Assembly: GCF_963259705.1 (NCBI RefSeq)
Contig: NC_081847.1
Location: 90,134,546-90,198,545 of the forward strand
Length of the DNA stretch: 64,000 nt
Direction: 5' to 3'
Origin: Myotis daubentonii
Lineage: Eukaryota; Chordata; Mammalia; Chiroptera; Vespertilionidae
Within the stretch, counting starts at the first letter, position 1. Every line of letters starts with the position of its first letter. Below the pieces are notes generated by a model, which was not told the DNA's origin, made no database searches, and saw only the letters and a program-made list of their open reading frames with translations. Positions 23,900 to 36,011 of the stretch are shown here, piece by piece. Made by a program: the position numbers and the translations under genes.

Positions 23900-26360
23900 C
23901 AAATTTAGTAACAAATGATTTGTGCAAGTGGAATCTGCAGCCATCCCATTAATCAATGTATCAATAAAGGCAATCACATTAAAGGCTATAACCATGTTGA
24001 CAGCAGAATGAGGGAGAAGAGGAAAATGGAGGAAAGGCTCTACTAAATAATGTCAGTAACTGAGCCAACGTCAGGGAAGCAAACAGAGAACCTGGCTCTG
24101 CTGACTGCAGTTGGACATCACTTTATGAGTCATGACCGTGAGGGTTGGAAGTGCTACAAAGCTCATGACTTGATAGCATCAGATCTGGGAACAGGAGAAA
24201 TAAAAGCATCAACAGGAGGGAAGAAATGCCACCTTTTCTTCCTCAAGGTAAAAGGCACACTTTAAGGCAGCGTCGCGTCTCTTTAAGATGCTGTGTTTCA
24301 TCCACATGCAGCAGTCCTGGCCTTAGGTCGGAGAAAGGTTACCTTCATGGAGCATGGAGGGCACCACTAAGCGATCAATTGCTTTACCGGACAATCGAGA
24401 TTCGCGCACGCACACCTGTCCTTGGGCGGCTGCTCTTCCTGGGATCCTGTGGCCACTTAGCCACCGCCCACCTGCCACCTCCTACAGACACCAGCTAGAA
24501 GCACACACGACCTTCCTGAAATCCTCAGCAAGACCAGGGTCGCCCCCTGACCTGACTCTTAAACCCACAGAAACACAACGCGGTCGCTGTGCGTGTTCAG
24601 ACACAAGGCGCACCCTCGCGGTCTGTAATAATACCTGGGGACAGCCGGGTCATCGCCAGTGGGAGGCTTTTGCCTGGAGCGAACTCATAACCCTACCTGG
24701 GGTCTGCAGCAGTTAGCGTGCTCACTCAGCTCTGAACCACCGTGACTCCTGTCCCCCAGGAAGGGATTAAACACACGGGCTCTGTTGTCTCAGATAAGAG
24801 ATGCGCTCATAGGCAGCCCAGAACCAGTGTGCCGGTTTCTCGAAACCATCAGGGCCCCAGGCCCCTGAGGCTCTCGCCCCCCACGCGCCCCTGAGGGTCC
24901 AGCGGATGTAGACACGTTCCTGGCAGCAGACGGGAGTGAAGGAAGAAGAGGGCTTGCTTCTCCCTTCAAGGGGAGCATTTCCATGTCCCACACAAAAGCC
25001 CTCTTGAGTCTAGTCGTCAGAGGGCTGGGGATGATAATGGGCAGCAAGGGCTCAGGTGAGAATTAAGGTCTTATTATGAAAGAGAAAGAGAAAGATGGAT
25101 ATTGAGTGAGCTAATGGTAACTGGCATCAGGTCCAAGACCATTGAAATTTCTATTTTCCACCGTAGAAAGCAGTGGAGGGGAAACATGCCCACGTTACAT
25201 GTGCGGCTCTGACACGTTGGAGGACAGGAGGGCTCCTCAGGTGCTTGCTGCGGTTCAGATGTTGGCTCCCCAGAGAGTCTGTGTTGGTGCTCCAATGTGG
25301 TTCCTGTGACGTGGGAGGTACCAGCCCCAGACTTTGAGAAACACCGCTTTACAAGTTCATTACCATTAGTCACCCTTCTGTCTGCTGCCGCCTGCAATAC
25401 GGGTGCTCATCCCTCCATCACCAACTCTGTTGCGTCCTCTCTTACTCTCCTGTTCTCTCTGATGAGATCTGGCACATGGATGGACTCCTCCCCACATAGC
25501 TGTCCCATCAGTGCAGCAAGGTGGGGGCGATAGTGACAGGTGAGTCACTGCCATGCCACAGCCCCTCCCTGAGGCACAGGGTGAAGGTCCTCCCCAGGGA
25601 GTTAACTTGGGCTCCGGAGTGGAGGAGCGCCAGGCCGTGTCCTGTCCTTCGGTGGCTCCGATGGCCGGAAGCAGCCGGATGGGGCGCAGCAGTCAATCTA
25701 ACCGAGTGATGAATAGCCAGGCAGAGTCCCCGGGGCCTTGTTCCCCAGGCCTTGGCCTGCGTCCTCTTTAACACTCAGGTAGATGTCAGGAGTGGCCCAG
25801 GGATTATGGCCGCCCCGGGGGAAATGGCTTTATGTCGTCCTGCAAAGGTGAAGGTGTCCCGGGCTCCGCGGGAAGCCCCAATTTCCAGGAGCCATCAATC
25901 CGCCCTGCACGGGGAGCAGCGGGCATATTTATGGCTGCAGTCACTAAAGGGTGAAATAAAGATTCGTTTTTAGTTAGGAACGCAAAGCTTTGGAGATCAA
26001 TACAGACTCACTGCAGAAATCAATCTAAAAGTTTGGAATTTTTAAGTAAAGATTTACTGGGCTTCCTGGTACAGTTAATTTTCCGAAGGGAAAATAAACT
26101 CAGACATGTAACATAGCGATCAAATTGAGTCAACACTAGTTTGTAAACCGACCTTGGTTTATGCACACATCAAATAAGTGCGTAAAACAATAAAAATGCC
26201 CACAATATAGATTGTAAATTTGCCAATAACCAGGTAAAACCCAAATACGCATATAGATTTGCTTGATAAAATTACTAGCAGCTACATTTGCCTATTTGAA
26301 AATGTAAATAATCAATAGATATTAATAATGAAGCTGTTCGTGCGTTTCCTTCTTACTGTG
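23900..26360. other. Intergenic DNA; repeat-poor, with a candidate conserved element
   Basis: 24.3-25.9 kb is GC-moderate, with short open frames of no recognised family. 25,800-26,360 is repeat-free and moves from GC-rich to AT-rich with homeodomain- and MEF2-like strings (gcatatttatgg, caataaaaatg). This looks like possible conserved non-coding DNA, but I cannot measure conservation. Confidence 0.35.
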
Positions 26361-27772
26361 CATATTAAGTGTTTCAATTATTTCTACTTAGTTTTGATAG
26401 ATAAATGTATAGCCCTATTTTACAAAAGACTTTGATAAGGGTATAGAATTGTTCTTGAAAACAGCAGCTACAGTTTGGAGGAAAGAGCAAGTGGACTGGA
26501 AATACATAGCTTGTTATACTCCTCTCGTGTTCATGTTTGATGCATGTATACAATTTATTATGCAATTTCTTGAGATTTGACGGAGTAATTGTCTGGCAAA
26601 CCATAGCTTTGAAGATTTTCTTCTGTTCATATGAAAAGACGGTAGGTATTTTGGGGGAATGGTTTAATAGATCAGCGTCTATAAGCTCTCTTTTGCTTGT
26701 TATGTGTCTGCAAGTTGTGGATATTTCAGAAGGAGTGTGAGTCCATGTAGTAAATTCATTTTCTTCAGCAGAGTAAGTGCATGAAAGCCGACAGTACGCT
26801 ATAACCTGGGAAATTACTTAGCTCCCCGTGGGCCCTCAGAGTGGAACTGCGCGTCTTCTCAGCAGAGCCTGTGGGAGAGGAAGCAGGAGAGGCTCCAACA
26901 GGAAGGGGTGCTGGAGGCAGGCCCGGCCTCCAGGGAGCTCCTGACCAGGCTGTTGTGATGGGTGACAGACTGGGGTCTGTACACACCTGTTAACTGTCAT
27001 ACATACGTGGTTGTTAGGAGGTGGAACGATCAACCACACCGAAGTGATCTGCAGCTCAGATTGGTTTGCCTGCTCTGGCTGCCAGGAGGCCAGAGATGGG
27101 CTCTGACCGCCCATTTGCCTTTCCCTCCCACTCACTCCAAGCCACAGAGCGGAGCTATGCAAGAACTTGAATCCTGGGGACTTATGTTGCCCCCTCTAAA
27201 GTATTTATAAAGTAGAGCAACATTTTTCAGTCTGCCAGCCGGTGCCCAGCCGTGGGAAATGCACAGAGCCATCCAGCCAAAGTGTGTATCTGTTCTTAAA
27301 CAGTAGAATCCACGTGGGTTCTACTATATAGGAGAGAGGCGATCGTTTTTACTCCACTAAAGCTAGTTCGCAGGTCCTAAAGCAACATTTTAGTAGATTT
27401 TTAGTAGATCGTATACCTTCTAAGGATGGGCAAAGTAAATCCTAAGTTTTACAACGTGCATATAGAGTAATTAGATATGTGTATATCTATATATGTATAT
27501 GTATGTAAATATGTAATTCGTATTTAGGGGGCTGTACAAACAGAAAAAGAAATGCTCTAAGACTCTTACCTCTTTGTTTCAAAGGAGAAGATTCCTAAAA
27601 TCTAAAAGGAAATTTATATGCAGTGCTGCATCTTTGTGCATCAGAAAAATCCACCCACTTTCATGGCTACTTGTTACAGACTTGATAGGACTCTCAAAGA
27701 AGCAACTATGAGGTACGTACAGGGGACAGATACTCTTCTCTTGTGCCTAAAATAACAAATTTTTAAAAACCT

Positions 27773-28006
27773 GCCCTAACTGGTTTGGCTCAGTGGATAG
27801 AGCGTCGGTCTGTGGACTGAAAGGTCCCAGGTTTGATTCCAGTCAAGGGCATGTACCTTGGTTGCAGGCACATCCCCAGTGGGAGGTGTGCAGGAGGCAG
27901 CTGATCGATGTTTCTCTCTCATTGATGTTTCTAACTCTCTATCCCTCTCCCTTCCTCTCTGTAAAAAATCAATAAAATATATTTTTTAAAAAAATAAATA
28001 AAAACT
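27773..28006 (+). mobile_element. VES SINE (copy 4, forward)
   Basis: gccctaactggtttggctc head, agtggatagagcgtcggtc, box B aggtttgattcc, a CT-rich middle, AATAAA and a T/A-rich tail. The flanking target duplication is obscured by A-rich sequence. Confidence 0.93.
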
Positions 28007-29120
28007 AGCAATACCACACCATTACAAAATCCACAAAAACATAACATAATTTTAACTAAATAACTGCCTAAGACACCCCTGTATACTCTCTTTTCCCTGA
28101 AATTTTGGCCTCATAGTCCTCAATTGTAGAGTGGCAAAGATTTTGTTATATCATTTTCTAGGGAAAAAAATAGATCACTTAGTCCTTCTAATATTTCTTC
28201 TAACATGATTGATCAAAATGTGTTTTTTTTTTTATCATTAATGGCTAGAAAATGTCTTTCAACTTCCCAATTTGTATGTGTCCATAATATAATGTATTTG
28301 GGGGAAACTCTCTAAGTTTCTTTCATATGCAAGTTACAAGACTTCAAATTTTCTTGTTCAAGGAACCTTCTTAAATTCCCGCATATTCTTCAAGGGCTAT
28401 TGCAATAGTATACATGCATGTCACAACACAACATTCGCTCCAACATTTTCTTATCTTGATGCCGTATGAGTGGGAGAGGGGTGTGGGGGGGGGGCAGCGC
28501 ATGGGGATTAGAATAGCCTGGTCGTCATTATTTCATTGGGCAGTCACTCTTTCTACATGGAAGTAATTGTGAGCACATGAACACATCCTACTGCATCCTA
28601 CTCACTCAATTTACACTCAAGCCTCAGTTTCAACTTCCCTTTTGCCATACCTCAGAAATGTTTGTGGCCCCTCCAACACCATCTTACATGAGGGATAAGT
28701 CAAAGTGGAAACAGAAAGCAATCTTAATTGATGACAATTAAAATGTCGTATTTTGGGAAATTTTATGCATTGCTAGTTCCCTTCCCAGAACTCGTGCAAG
28801 TGACGGGCCTTCCCAGGGTACTGAGCTGGGGTGTAATTTATCTCTGGTTTCTCATTCCTAAATTGGGAGACCCAATCCCTCTACTTACTTCAAGAGAATT
28901 TAAAGCTCTGCATTATGAACCGGGAGTCCATACCCCATGCCTCAGTCAGCATTTTAAAGAAATAGAGATTCAGAATTCGAGAGTTAGACCTAAAAAATAC
29001 ACGAGCAACCATACACCCCCCCCACCACCACTCCATACAATACTTTTTGCGTTGTTTTATTAGTTCATACATTGTTTTCACATGTGTGAGCTTTCTTGGC
29101 TGTTACACTGCCCCTAAAAA
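28007..29120. other. Intergenic DNA without recognised gene
   Basis: AT-rich, with a T-run (28220) and a G-run (28485). Short open frames only. Confidence 0.45.
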
Positions 29121-29124
29121 TATA

Positions 29125-29235
29125 AGTTTTTAAGAATTATTATTATCCCATTGTGCAGATGAGAAAACTAAGGTTTAGAGACACAGGGCCACTTGTTACT
29201 ATTTCTCCAACAAATGATAGAGGTGATCCTCAAAT
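29125..29235 (-). mobile_element. MIR fragment
   Basis: cattgtgcagatgagaaaac, taaggtttagagacacagg: the MIR core. Confidence 0.7.
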
Positions 29236-29639
29236 CCACTTTTTTCTATTCCAAATCCCATGTTCTTTCTTTGTATTCTCACTGGACATTGAACCATGAG
29301 GTGAACTGTAGCTACAATCATCAGTGGTATAGGAACCTCCGTGGGTCATCAGGACCCATGACCTATAGGAGGACGGCCAGGCTAGGATGGGATGCTTTTT
29401 CTGAGCTGCCTCCATGGGCCTGAGCTCCCTCTAAGGTTACAGATTCCTGGCATCTCTCCTATTGAAAAGACATTGGGCTTTGAAAAGTCCATTTGAAGAG
29501 ATGTTGGATTTCAGTAACGCAGTATTCGTTTTTCACATGTCACACGGGAAGCATTTGAAGTATAACCCTATTCAATAGTAAATCTGAAAATCTTTACTAA
29601 AGGATGTATTATTCCTCCATAAGAGCACCTCTTTACATC

Positions 29640-29745
29640 CTCTGGGTGCGAGGTATATGGGATTTCTCTGTACTATCTTCTCAATTTTCCTGTACATCCA
29701 AATCCATTCTAAAATAAACAGTTTATTTTAAAAGTACCTCTGTGT
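29640..29745 (+). mobile_element. L1ME-type 3' end fragment
   Basis: tatatgggatttctctgtac, then ccattctaaaataaacag: the terminal L1M 3' UTR pattern before the A tail. Confidence 0.65.
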
Positions 29746-30449
29746 CTTAGAAGAAGACTCAATAAAATATTATATGAATAATAGTTTCCAAAGAAAATAA
29801 ACTTGGAAATACTGACAGTTACCCATACTGAGGAATACTAACTTTGGAAAACAACAAATACACACACAGACACATAAGATTTCACCTTCAAAATGAAATA
29901 CTGTACATATTACCTAAAATCATTATACTTGAGTTCCCCTACCTCCAACATCTATAGCACAGGTTCATTAAATGGGCAAATAGGCATTTACATATATGAT
30001 TCAACTAACAAATTTTATCCACTTTAGAGATGCTGTAGAATTTTGTGTCGATAGTATATACATTTCAGTTTTATGCAGGCAGTTACAATGGAAAGCCTTT
30101 CTTAAAGGTGAGAATGCTGAAGATGTTCCTCTTACATAGTAGGACTGTTCTTGGCATTTTCCCTAGAAAGATTTGGTTTCCTTTGACTACTGTTAAGCTG
30201 AGAAAATTAATAAGGTAAAACTGGCCAAATATCCTTGCAGATGGGACTTAAGTCTCCACTGAGAACTTAAATCAGTCCTTCTCTTAACCCATGTTTTTAT
30301 TCTCTTGTTGAGTTCAATAAGATGTCAAGACAAAATACAAAGATTCCAATTCAGATTTATCATATTATGCTAGCAAGAGCTGCATGGTATTATTGGATTT
30401 TGAGAAAATATATCCATTAATTAGTCAGTTTACTTAAAAAATAATAACA

Positions 30450-30658
30450 GCCCTAGCTGGTTTTGCTCAGTGGATAGAGTGTTGGCCTGTGAACTGAAGG
30501 GTCCCAGGTTCGATTCCAGTCAAGGGCACATACCTGGGTTGCGGGCTCAATCCCCAGTAGGGGGCATGCAGGAGGCAGCCGATCAATGATTCTCTCTCAT
30601 CACTGATGTTTCCATTTCCCTCTCCCTTTCTCTCTGAAATCAATAAAAAAAATTTTAA
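30450..30658 (+). mobile_element. VES SINE (copy 5, forward)
   Basis: gccctagctggttttgctc, box B gttcgattccag, a CT-rich middle and gaaatcaataaaaaaaa tail. Full-length. Confidence 0.94.
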
Positions 30659-31290
30659 ATGACCAACAGAATTTTAAAATTATTGTTCACCTCGGTCAAT
30701 CAACACCTAAAATTTATCCAAATTGTCAGACAATACTTCGATAATATCACCATATTCATTCATAGACTTTGAACAGCTTGGACAACTTTACTGAAATACC
30801 ATGAAGTATTATAAAACAAATACAAGTAAAAATAAGATTGGGTATACTGGGGTGGAATGGAGAAATAAGGAAGATATGGAAAAGAAAGGTCATTGTGAAA
30901 CTTGAAAAATTAGCACTAGTACAAAAAGGCTGGGAGCAAGAATAAATAGATATTTCGAGGTATAAATGCCATCTGTAAGGGAAACTGGACCTCAGTCAAG
31001 ATGGGGTATCCTTGTAATGATGCCACAACATTTAATGATTAAGCATATAGATATTTGACTAAGGAACTTAGGTCCTTTTTCTCTACTAACTCTAAAAAAT
31101 TCAATGAGCTAGTGAATATTTCAACACAGCAATACATACCTTCATTTTTAAGAATTAGTAAGAGGAAAGAAAAAATATTTCCACAAATTTAAAAAAATGA
31201 TGGTGGAGACGATCAGAATAATTTGCAAATTTGGATGGTAACTCTTTATGATAAAGATGCATTGTCCTGGAATAATTCCATGCCTTTTTT

Positions 31291-31519
31291 ATTTTTTATT
31301 TTTTTAAAAATATATTTTATTGATTTTTTACAGAGAGGAAGGGAGAGGGATAGAGAGTTAGAAACATCGATGAGAGAGAAACATCGATCAGCTGCCTCCT
31401 GCACATCCCGCACTGGGGATGTGCCCGCAACCAAGGTACATACCCTTGACCGGAATCGAACCTGGGACCTTTCAGTCCGCAGGCCGACGCTCTATCCACT
31501 GAGCCAAACAGGTTAGGGC
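31291..31519 (-). mobile_element. VES SINE (copy 6, reverse)
   Basis: Reverse copy with gaatcgaacctgggacc (box B), gctctatccactgagcc and a CT-rich region. The 13-bp target-site duplication ccatgcctttttt lies at 31278-31290 and 31520-31532. Confidence 0.95.
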
Positions 31520-31889
31520 CCATGCCTTTTTTAAATGAACATTCAGAATATGGCATTTCTAACGTAAAACAAATACTTTTCCATAAACTTCAACTTTGTG
31601 AAAACTTTTGATGCATATAAAATAATTTATTTATTAATGTAGCTAATACAATTTCTGCCATACACACAAAATACTTTCAATTTTTGACTTGTTGTTTGTA
31701 TCTAACTGCTTTTACAGAGATGACTGGGTAATTACTTCTGGCCTCGAGCCCCTGAGCATATTTCAGGAGGAGGAGAATGTTTTTTCTTCTTCTGTTATTG
31801 TCTAAACATTCATCTTACTCCACGAGTCACTAGGAAAGTTCCCCATTGTTCTTTGGGGAATATTCATTCTAGTCACTTCTCCTCAATGC

Positions 31890-32060
31890 AACTCTACACA
31901 GCAGTGAAATAAAAGAAATTGCATCTCTCTCAGATGATGGGAAAATTGAGACCTGAAGAAGAAAAGTGATTTGTCCAGAGTCACAGTCACAGACAATGTC
32001 AAAGACCGATGCTGAAACACAGCCCCCTCTCTCATGTCCGTCCTTGGCATGAAGGCCCAC
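31890..32060 (-). mobile_element. MIR-like fragment
   Basis: gatgatgggaaaattgagac, agaaaagtgatttgtcc and gagtcacagtcacag fit a diverged MIR core. Confidence 0.55.
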
Positions 32061-32351
32061 TACCTAAAAGCTAGTGTTCAGAGTCAGACTATATTCTGCA
32101 ACTTATCATGAAACTATCCTTAGTAACAAAGACCCTTACTTTCTTATAATATCAATTACCTAAGAATGTGCCCCAAGATAAAAGAATGATGGTTTTGAAA
32201 ACTATAGTTACATTTTTAAAACTATAGGTGAACAAACAAACAGAAAATACCCAAAGAGAAGGTCAAGATGAGTGGTATTGTTGTTAAAGTAACCAGTTGC
32301 CTCTTGAATATCATCCTGAATCATGGCAACTCTAAGAAAAGGGATTTCTTT

Positions 32352-32603
32352 CTTTGTTTTTTCTTTGTTGTGTTAGTGCTCACTTGGGGATATTTTTCCA
32401 CTGATTCTTAGAGAGAGTGAAAGGGAGAGAGAGAGCAACATCGATGTGAGAGAGACACATCAATTGGTTGCCTTCGCAATGTCCCTGACCGGGGCTGGAG
32501 ATCGAGCCTGCAATGGTAGTACATGCCCTTGACCAGAATTGAACCTGGGACTCTTCAGTCTGTACGCCAATGCTCTTTCCACTGAGCCAAACTGGCTAGG
32601 GTG
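32352..32603 (-). mobile_element. VES SINE (copy 7, reverse, older)
   Basis: gaattgaacctgggactc and cactgagccaaactggctag mark the head. The tail half has repeated gagaga. The flanks aaagggatttcttt (32338-32351) and aaagcgatttcttt (32604-32617) match at 13 of 14, consistent with an aged target duplication. Confidence 0.9.
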
Positions 32604-32689
32604 AAAGCGATTTCTTTATTCCTGCCTTCCTCCAATATTTATTGAGATCTCTCCAGCTACATATGTTTAATTTTTATTTAACTAATATT

Positions 32690-32920
32690 TACATGGCACT
32701 CATTGTGCACCTGACATTGTTCTAAGCACTTTTACAAATATTTACAAAAATGTAATCATCATAAAACCCTAGGAAGTGGTACCATAATTATCTCCATTCT
32801 CAGATGAGGAGCCTGGGAGAGAGCAGTCACTTGCCCAGGGTCACAGAGCTAAGATTCAAGCACAGGTGGCTCTGCTCCCAGAACCCGTGCTTAGAACCAG
32901 GACTCTGTGCTACCCTCGCT
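32690..32920 (-). mobile_element. MIR SINE, nearly full-length
   Basis: cattgtgcacctgacattg, attctcagatgaggagcc, cttgcccagggtcacag and agattcaagcacagg: all MIR landmarks in order. Confidence 0.88.
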
Positions 32921-33413
32921 TGGTCATTTAACTAATATTTCCATAAAAGTAACTGCTCTCTTCAAATGTTCACAGCACTTTGCTGAGTGATGGATGCCAT
33001 GGGTGAAGGGTTTGAGGGAAGCACTCACTAAGGTCCCATCGAGCTTTTATCTATGTATTGTGAACAATAAGTTGTTTATTTCACAATATAATAAAGATTG
33101 ATTCCGTTTTAGACAGTAGATCAGTATAATCAAGAGACTGAGTCACAGCAATTTGGCTAAATGCCCAATACAGTCTCTTATTGTTAAACCAGAGGCCTGG
33201 TGCATGAAATTCATGCACTCAGGGTGGTCTCTCAGCCCGGCCTGTGCCCTCTCACAGTCCGGGAGCCCTCGGGGGATGTCCTACTGATGGCTGGCAGTCA
33301 GACATCCTTAGAGCTGCTGCAGAGGCAGGAGAGGCTCCCGCCACCGCCGCTGCACTCACTAGTCATAAGCCCGGCTTCTGGCTGAGCGGTGCCCCCCTAT
33401 GGGAGCACACTGA

Positions 33414-33427
33414 CCACCAGGGGGCAG
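33414..33427 (+). promoter_or_regulatory. CTCF-like motif, forward
   Basis: CCACCAGGGGGCAG matches the vertebrate CTCF core CCASYAGRKGGCRS at all 14 positions. It lies inside the HeliBat. Confidence 0.55.
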
Positions 33428-33443
33428 CTCCTGCATTGAGCAT

Positions 33444-33457
33444 CTACCCCCTGGTGG
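33444..33457 (-). promoter_or_regulatory. CTCF-like motif, reverse
   Basis: The reverse complement CCACCAGGGGGTAG differs from the CTCF core at one position (C to T). It faces the forward motif 17 bp away, in convergent orientation. Confidence 0.4.
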
Positions 33458-33869
33458 TCACTGCATGTCATAGCAACTGGTCGTTCTGCCATTCGGTTGA
33501 TTTGAATATTAGCCTTTTATTATATAGGATACCCACTTGTTCTTTCTGCTGTTATCCTAATAAATTTGAAAATTCACCTTTAATCATCCATCTACTGTGG
33601 GCAAGGTACAGAGCTATGTATCATGGGAGGCATTCCCACACACAAGGCTCTTTCTCCCCAGAAGCTTATAATCTAGTTGAAATCATAAAATATATCTCCC
33701 TAAATAAGCAGCTAGTGATAAAAAGCAGTAAGTAATAAGTGTCAAAAGTATTACAGATAGTAAGTGCTATAAAGAAGTTAGTGGCCTACATCTTCCTACT
33801 CAAGTAGTTCATTGTATATACCCTTATTAGAACAATGATCACATTGTAGTTATCCGCTCGCTGGGTCGA

Positions 33870-33990
33870 ATTTACCTTCCTGTCTCTCCTATGAGAACGT
33901 CCTTGAGGGCAAGGATGCAGTGCTATTTGTACTTGTATCTACAATGTTTAGCAATGTGTCTGTTATGTAGGAAATGCTGAATGAATGAAT
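33870..33990 (+). mobile_element. L2 3' end
   Basis: gtccttgagggcaaggatg, gcaatgtgtctgttatgtagg and a terminal gaatgaatgaatg run: the L2 3' end. Confidence 0.75.
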
Positions 33991-34139
33991 GAAGTTCACC
34001 GGCGGCAGGCATTTCCTTTGTGACCAGCGTCGCAGAATAGTTCACCTCTGGGGTCAGGCTATACTGGTTTAAATCTCAGTTATACCTTTGAAAAACTGTG
34101 TGACCCTGAACATGTTAGACTTCTCTGCACTTCATCTTG

Positions 34140-34640
34140 CTCATTGGTAAAATTACACTAGTCCGTTCTTGGTCAGCTTATTTTACTATGGAACAACTCA
34201 CCCTCAAAACAAATGGCTTGAAACAGCAGGCATCTACAGTTTAGCTCGGAGTCCGTGGGTCAGTAATTCAAACTATGTTGGTTCTCCTGTCGGGGCCGGG
34301 CTCATTCAGACATCCGAGTGCAGCTGTGAGGTCAGCTGGAGAAGGGCTGGTCCGTGTGGCATCTCACCTGCCACCAGGCCAACCTGGGCTTCCTCATACA
34401 ACAGCTGGCAGGGCTCAAGGAGGGGTAGTCGAAGTAGTCACGGACTCTTGAGGCTCAGACTTGGAGATGACACAAAGCCACTATTGGCACATCCTATTGG
34501 TCAAAGCCAGTCATGGACAGCTCCCATTGGTAGGGTGGGGAACTAGACTGTACCCTGATAGGGAACAGCAGCAACACCATATGACTCTGGGGTGTTTATC
34601 CCAAGAAGGACCATTGGCCGTGCTCTCACATAGGATTAGC
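34140..34640. mobile_element. Probable ancient LTR (MaLR/ERVL-like) remnant
   Basis: acatcctattggtcaaagcc, caaatggcttgaaacagcag and ttgaggctcagacttgg resemble stretches of old MLT-type LTRs. There is no coding region. The family assignment is uncertain. Confidence 0.4.
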
Positions 34641-34670
34641 AAGCGGACTAAGAAAATAAAACTTCTAAAG

Positions 34671-34882
34671 CAGTGGTTCTCAACCTTCAGGCCCTTTAAA
34701 TACAGTTCCTCATGTTGTGACCCAACCATAAAATTATTTCCGTTGCTACTTCACAGCTGTCATGTTGCTACTGTGATGAATCGTCATGTAAGTATCTGGT
34801 ATGCAGGATGGTCTTAGGCGACCCCTGTGAAAGGGTCGTTCGAACACCAAAGGGGTCGCGACCCACAGGTTGAGAACCACTG
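34671..34882 (-). mobile_element. SPIN hAT element, non-autonomous (copy 3)
   Basis: 212 bp, cagtggttctcaacct to aggttgagaaccactg. The target duplication ttctaaag (34663-34670) / ctctaaag (34883-34890) matches at 7 of 8. The middle carries a deletion relative to copy 2. Confidence 0.94.
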
Positions 34883-34890
34883 CTCTAAAG

Positions 34891-35464
34891 GCTTTAGACC
34901 AGTGCCCACCACACAAGTGATGAGCTCGGAACGTATTAACTAGAATCGTTCTGCTCGAGGCCACCAGGGAAAGTTTCTCAATGGAAATGGAAAGAACCCC
35001 GCGTTTAATCCTGAGAGACAGGTGCGATTCTATCTGTACGGAACCGAGGCCTCTCGTAAGGACACAACGGAAGCACAGGCACTTGGGCGTGAAAGTGGGG
35101 TGTGGTTAGAAAACAGCGAACAACAGACCCCCCAGAGGAGCCAGAACCAGATCCCGGGGACCCAGACGTTTGCCAGGAAATCAGGGTGGACCTTGGGCAA
35201 CAGTAAGTCACTGGCTTTCGACAAAGTGCTAGGCGGTAGCACCACTTCTTCTCCATTAGTGTCATTTCAGATTTGTGTGTTCTTCAGTAAGCTCCGTGGT
35301 GCTGAAGGCTCTGTGCTCCCTCTGGCCACGCCCCCCAAGACTGAAAAGAAAACACTAGAAATTAGGAGTTTTGTCTGGGTTGGGCCACTTCCTGGATGTG
35401 AGGATGCTATGAGGTTTTTCTTAAGTTTATACCATCAGTAAAATGGGATCTTGTCTCTCTTTAC
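34891..35464. other. Intergenic DNA without recognised gene
   Basis: Open frames of up to 139 codons (35022-35441 +) lack any recognised domain and any splice or start support. Confidence 0.45.
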
Positions 35465-35476
35465 TCACCCATTTTA

Positions 35477-35732
35477 TTTTTTAAAATATATTTTTATTGA
35501 ATTCAGAGAGGAAGGGAGAGGGAGAGAGAGATAGAAACATCAACAATGAGAGAGAAGCATTGATCGGCTGCCTCCTGCACGACCCCCCCCCCCCCCCCGA
35601 CACACACACACACACACACACTGGGGATCCAGCCTGCAACCCAGGTACGTGCCCTGACTGGGAATTGAACCTGGGACCCTTCAGTCCGCAGGCCGATGCT
35701 CTATGCACTGAGCCAAACCAGTTAGGGCATAT
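35477..35732 (-). mobile_element. VES SINE (copy 8, reverse) with internal C-run/(CA)n
   Basis: gaattgaacctgggacc and ctatgcactgagcc mark the head. The target duplication tcacccatttta lies at 35465-35476 and 35733-35744 (12 of 12). A run of about 18 C followed by (CA)n at 35582-35621 has grown inside the element. Confidence 0.94.
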
Positions 35733-35974
35733 TCACCCATTTTACACTGTTAACAATTCTAACGGTCAGGCCACAAAGAGTAGGATTTACTCAAGAAAAG
35801 AAACCCAGAGGAGGCCAGGCCCTGACATGTGTGCGCCTGGGTCTTAAGCAGGCCAGTCCCGCGTGGGGAAAAGAAGTTTCACTGTGTCTGCCCTGTCATG
35901 GTAGGCAGCAAAACTGTAGAGCTGCCCTGAAGACCACCTTGAGTCCGTCCAGACCTGTGGGATGGTCCTGGGCT

Positions 35975-36011
35975 CCATTCTAAATGGGGAATTCCCGATT
36001 TCTGAACCAAA
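35975..36011 (+). repeat. 37-bp dispersed repeat, copy a
   Basis: ccattctaaatggggaattc onward, ending ttctgaaccaaa. It matches 38078-38114 at 36 of 37 positions. The family is not recognised. Confidence 0.85.

Larger units (their letters stand above)
33189..33529 (-). mobile_element. HeliBat-type non-autonomous Helitron (reverse), with CTCF-like motif pair
   Basis: 341 bp. On the minus strand it starts TCCTATATAATAAAAGGC (33529 leftwards). It ends with the hairpin gcatgaatttcatgc followed by caggcctCTGG (CTRR end). Flanks are A and T on both ends, as expected for Helitron insertion. An internal inverted repeat holds tgaccaccagggggcag and ctaccccctggtggtca. Confidence 0.94.

Noticed and set aside
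30450..30550. tRNA genes at the VES heads
   Set aside because: Box A/B-like sequences are present because the SINE is tRNA-derived. The diverged head continues into a SINE tail and would not make a functional tRNA.
31223..31516. Short frames in VES SINEs (for example RNRTWDLSVRRPTLYPLSQ)
   Set aside because: These are translations of the SINE head in several copies and do not encode proteins.
35022..35441. 139-codon plus-strand frame between SPIN and VES elements
   Set aside because: No recognisable domain; competing minus-strand frames cover the same bases.
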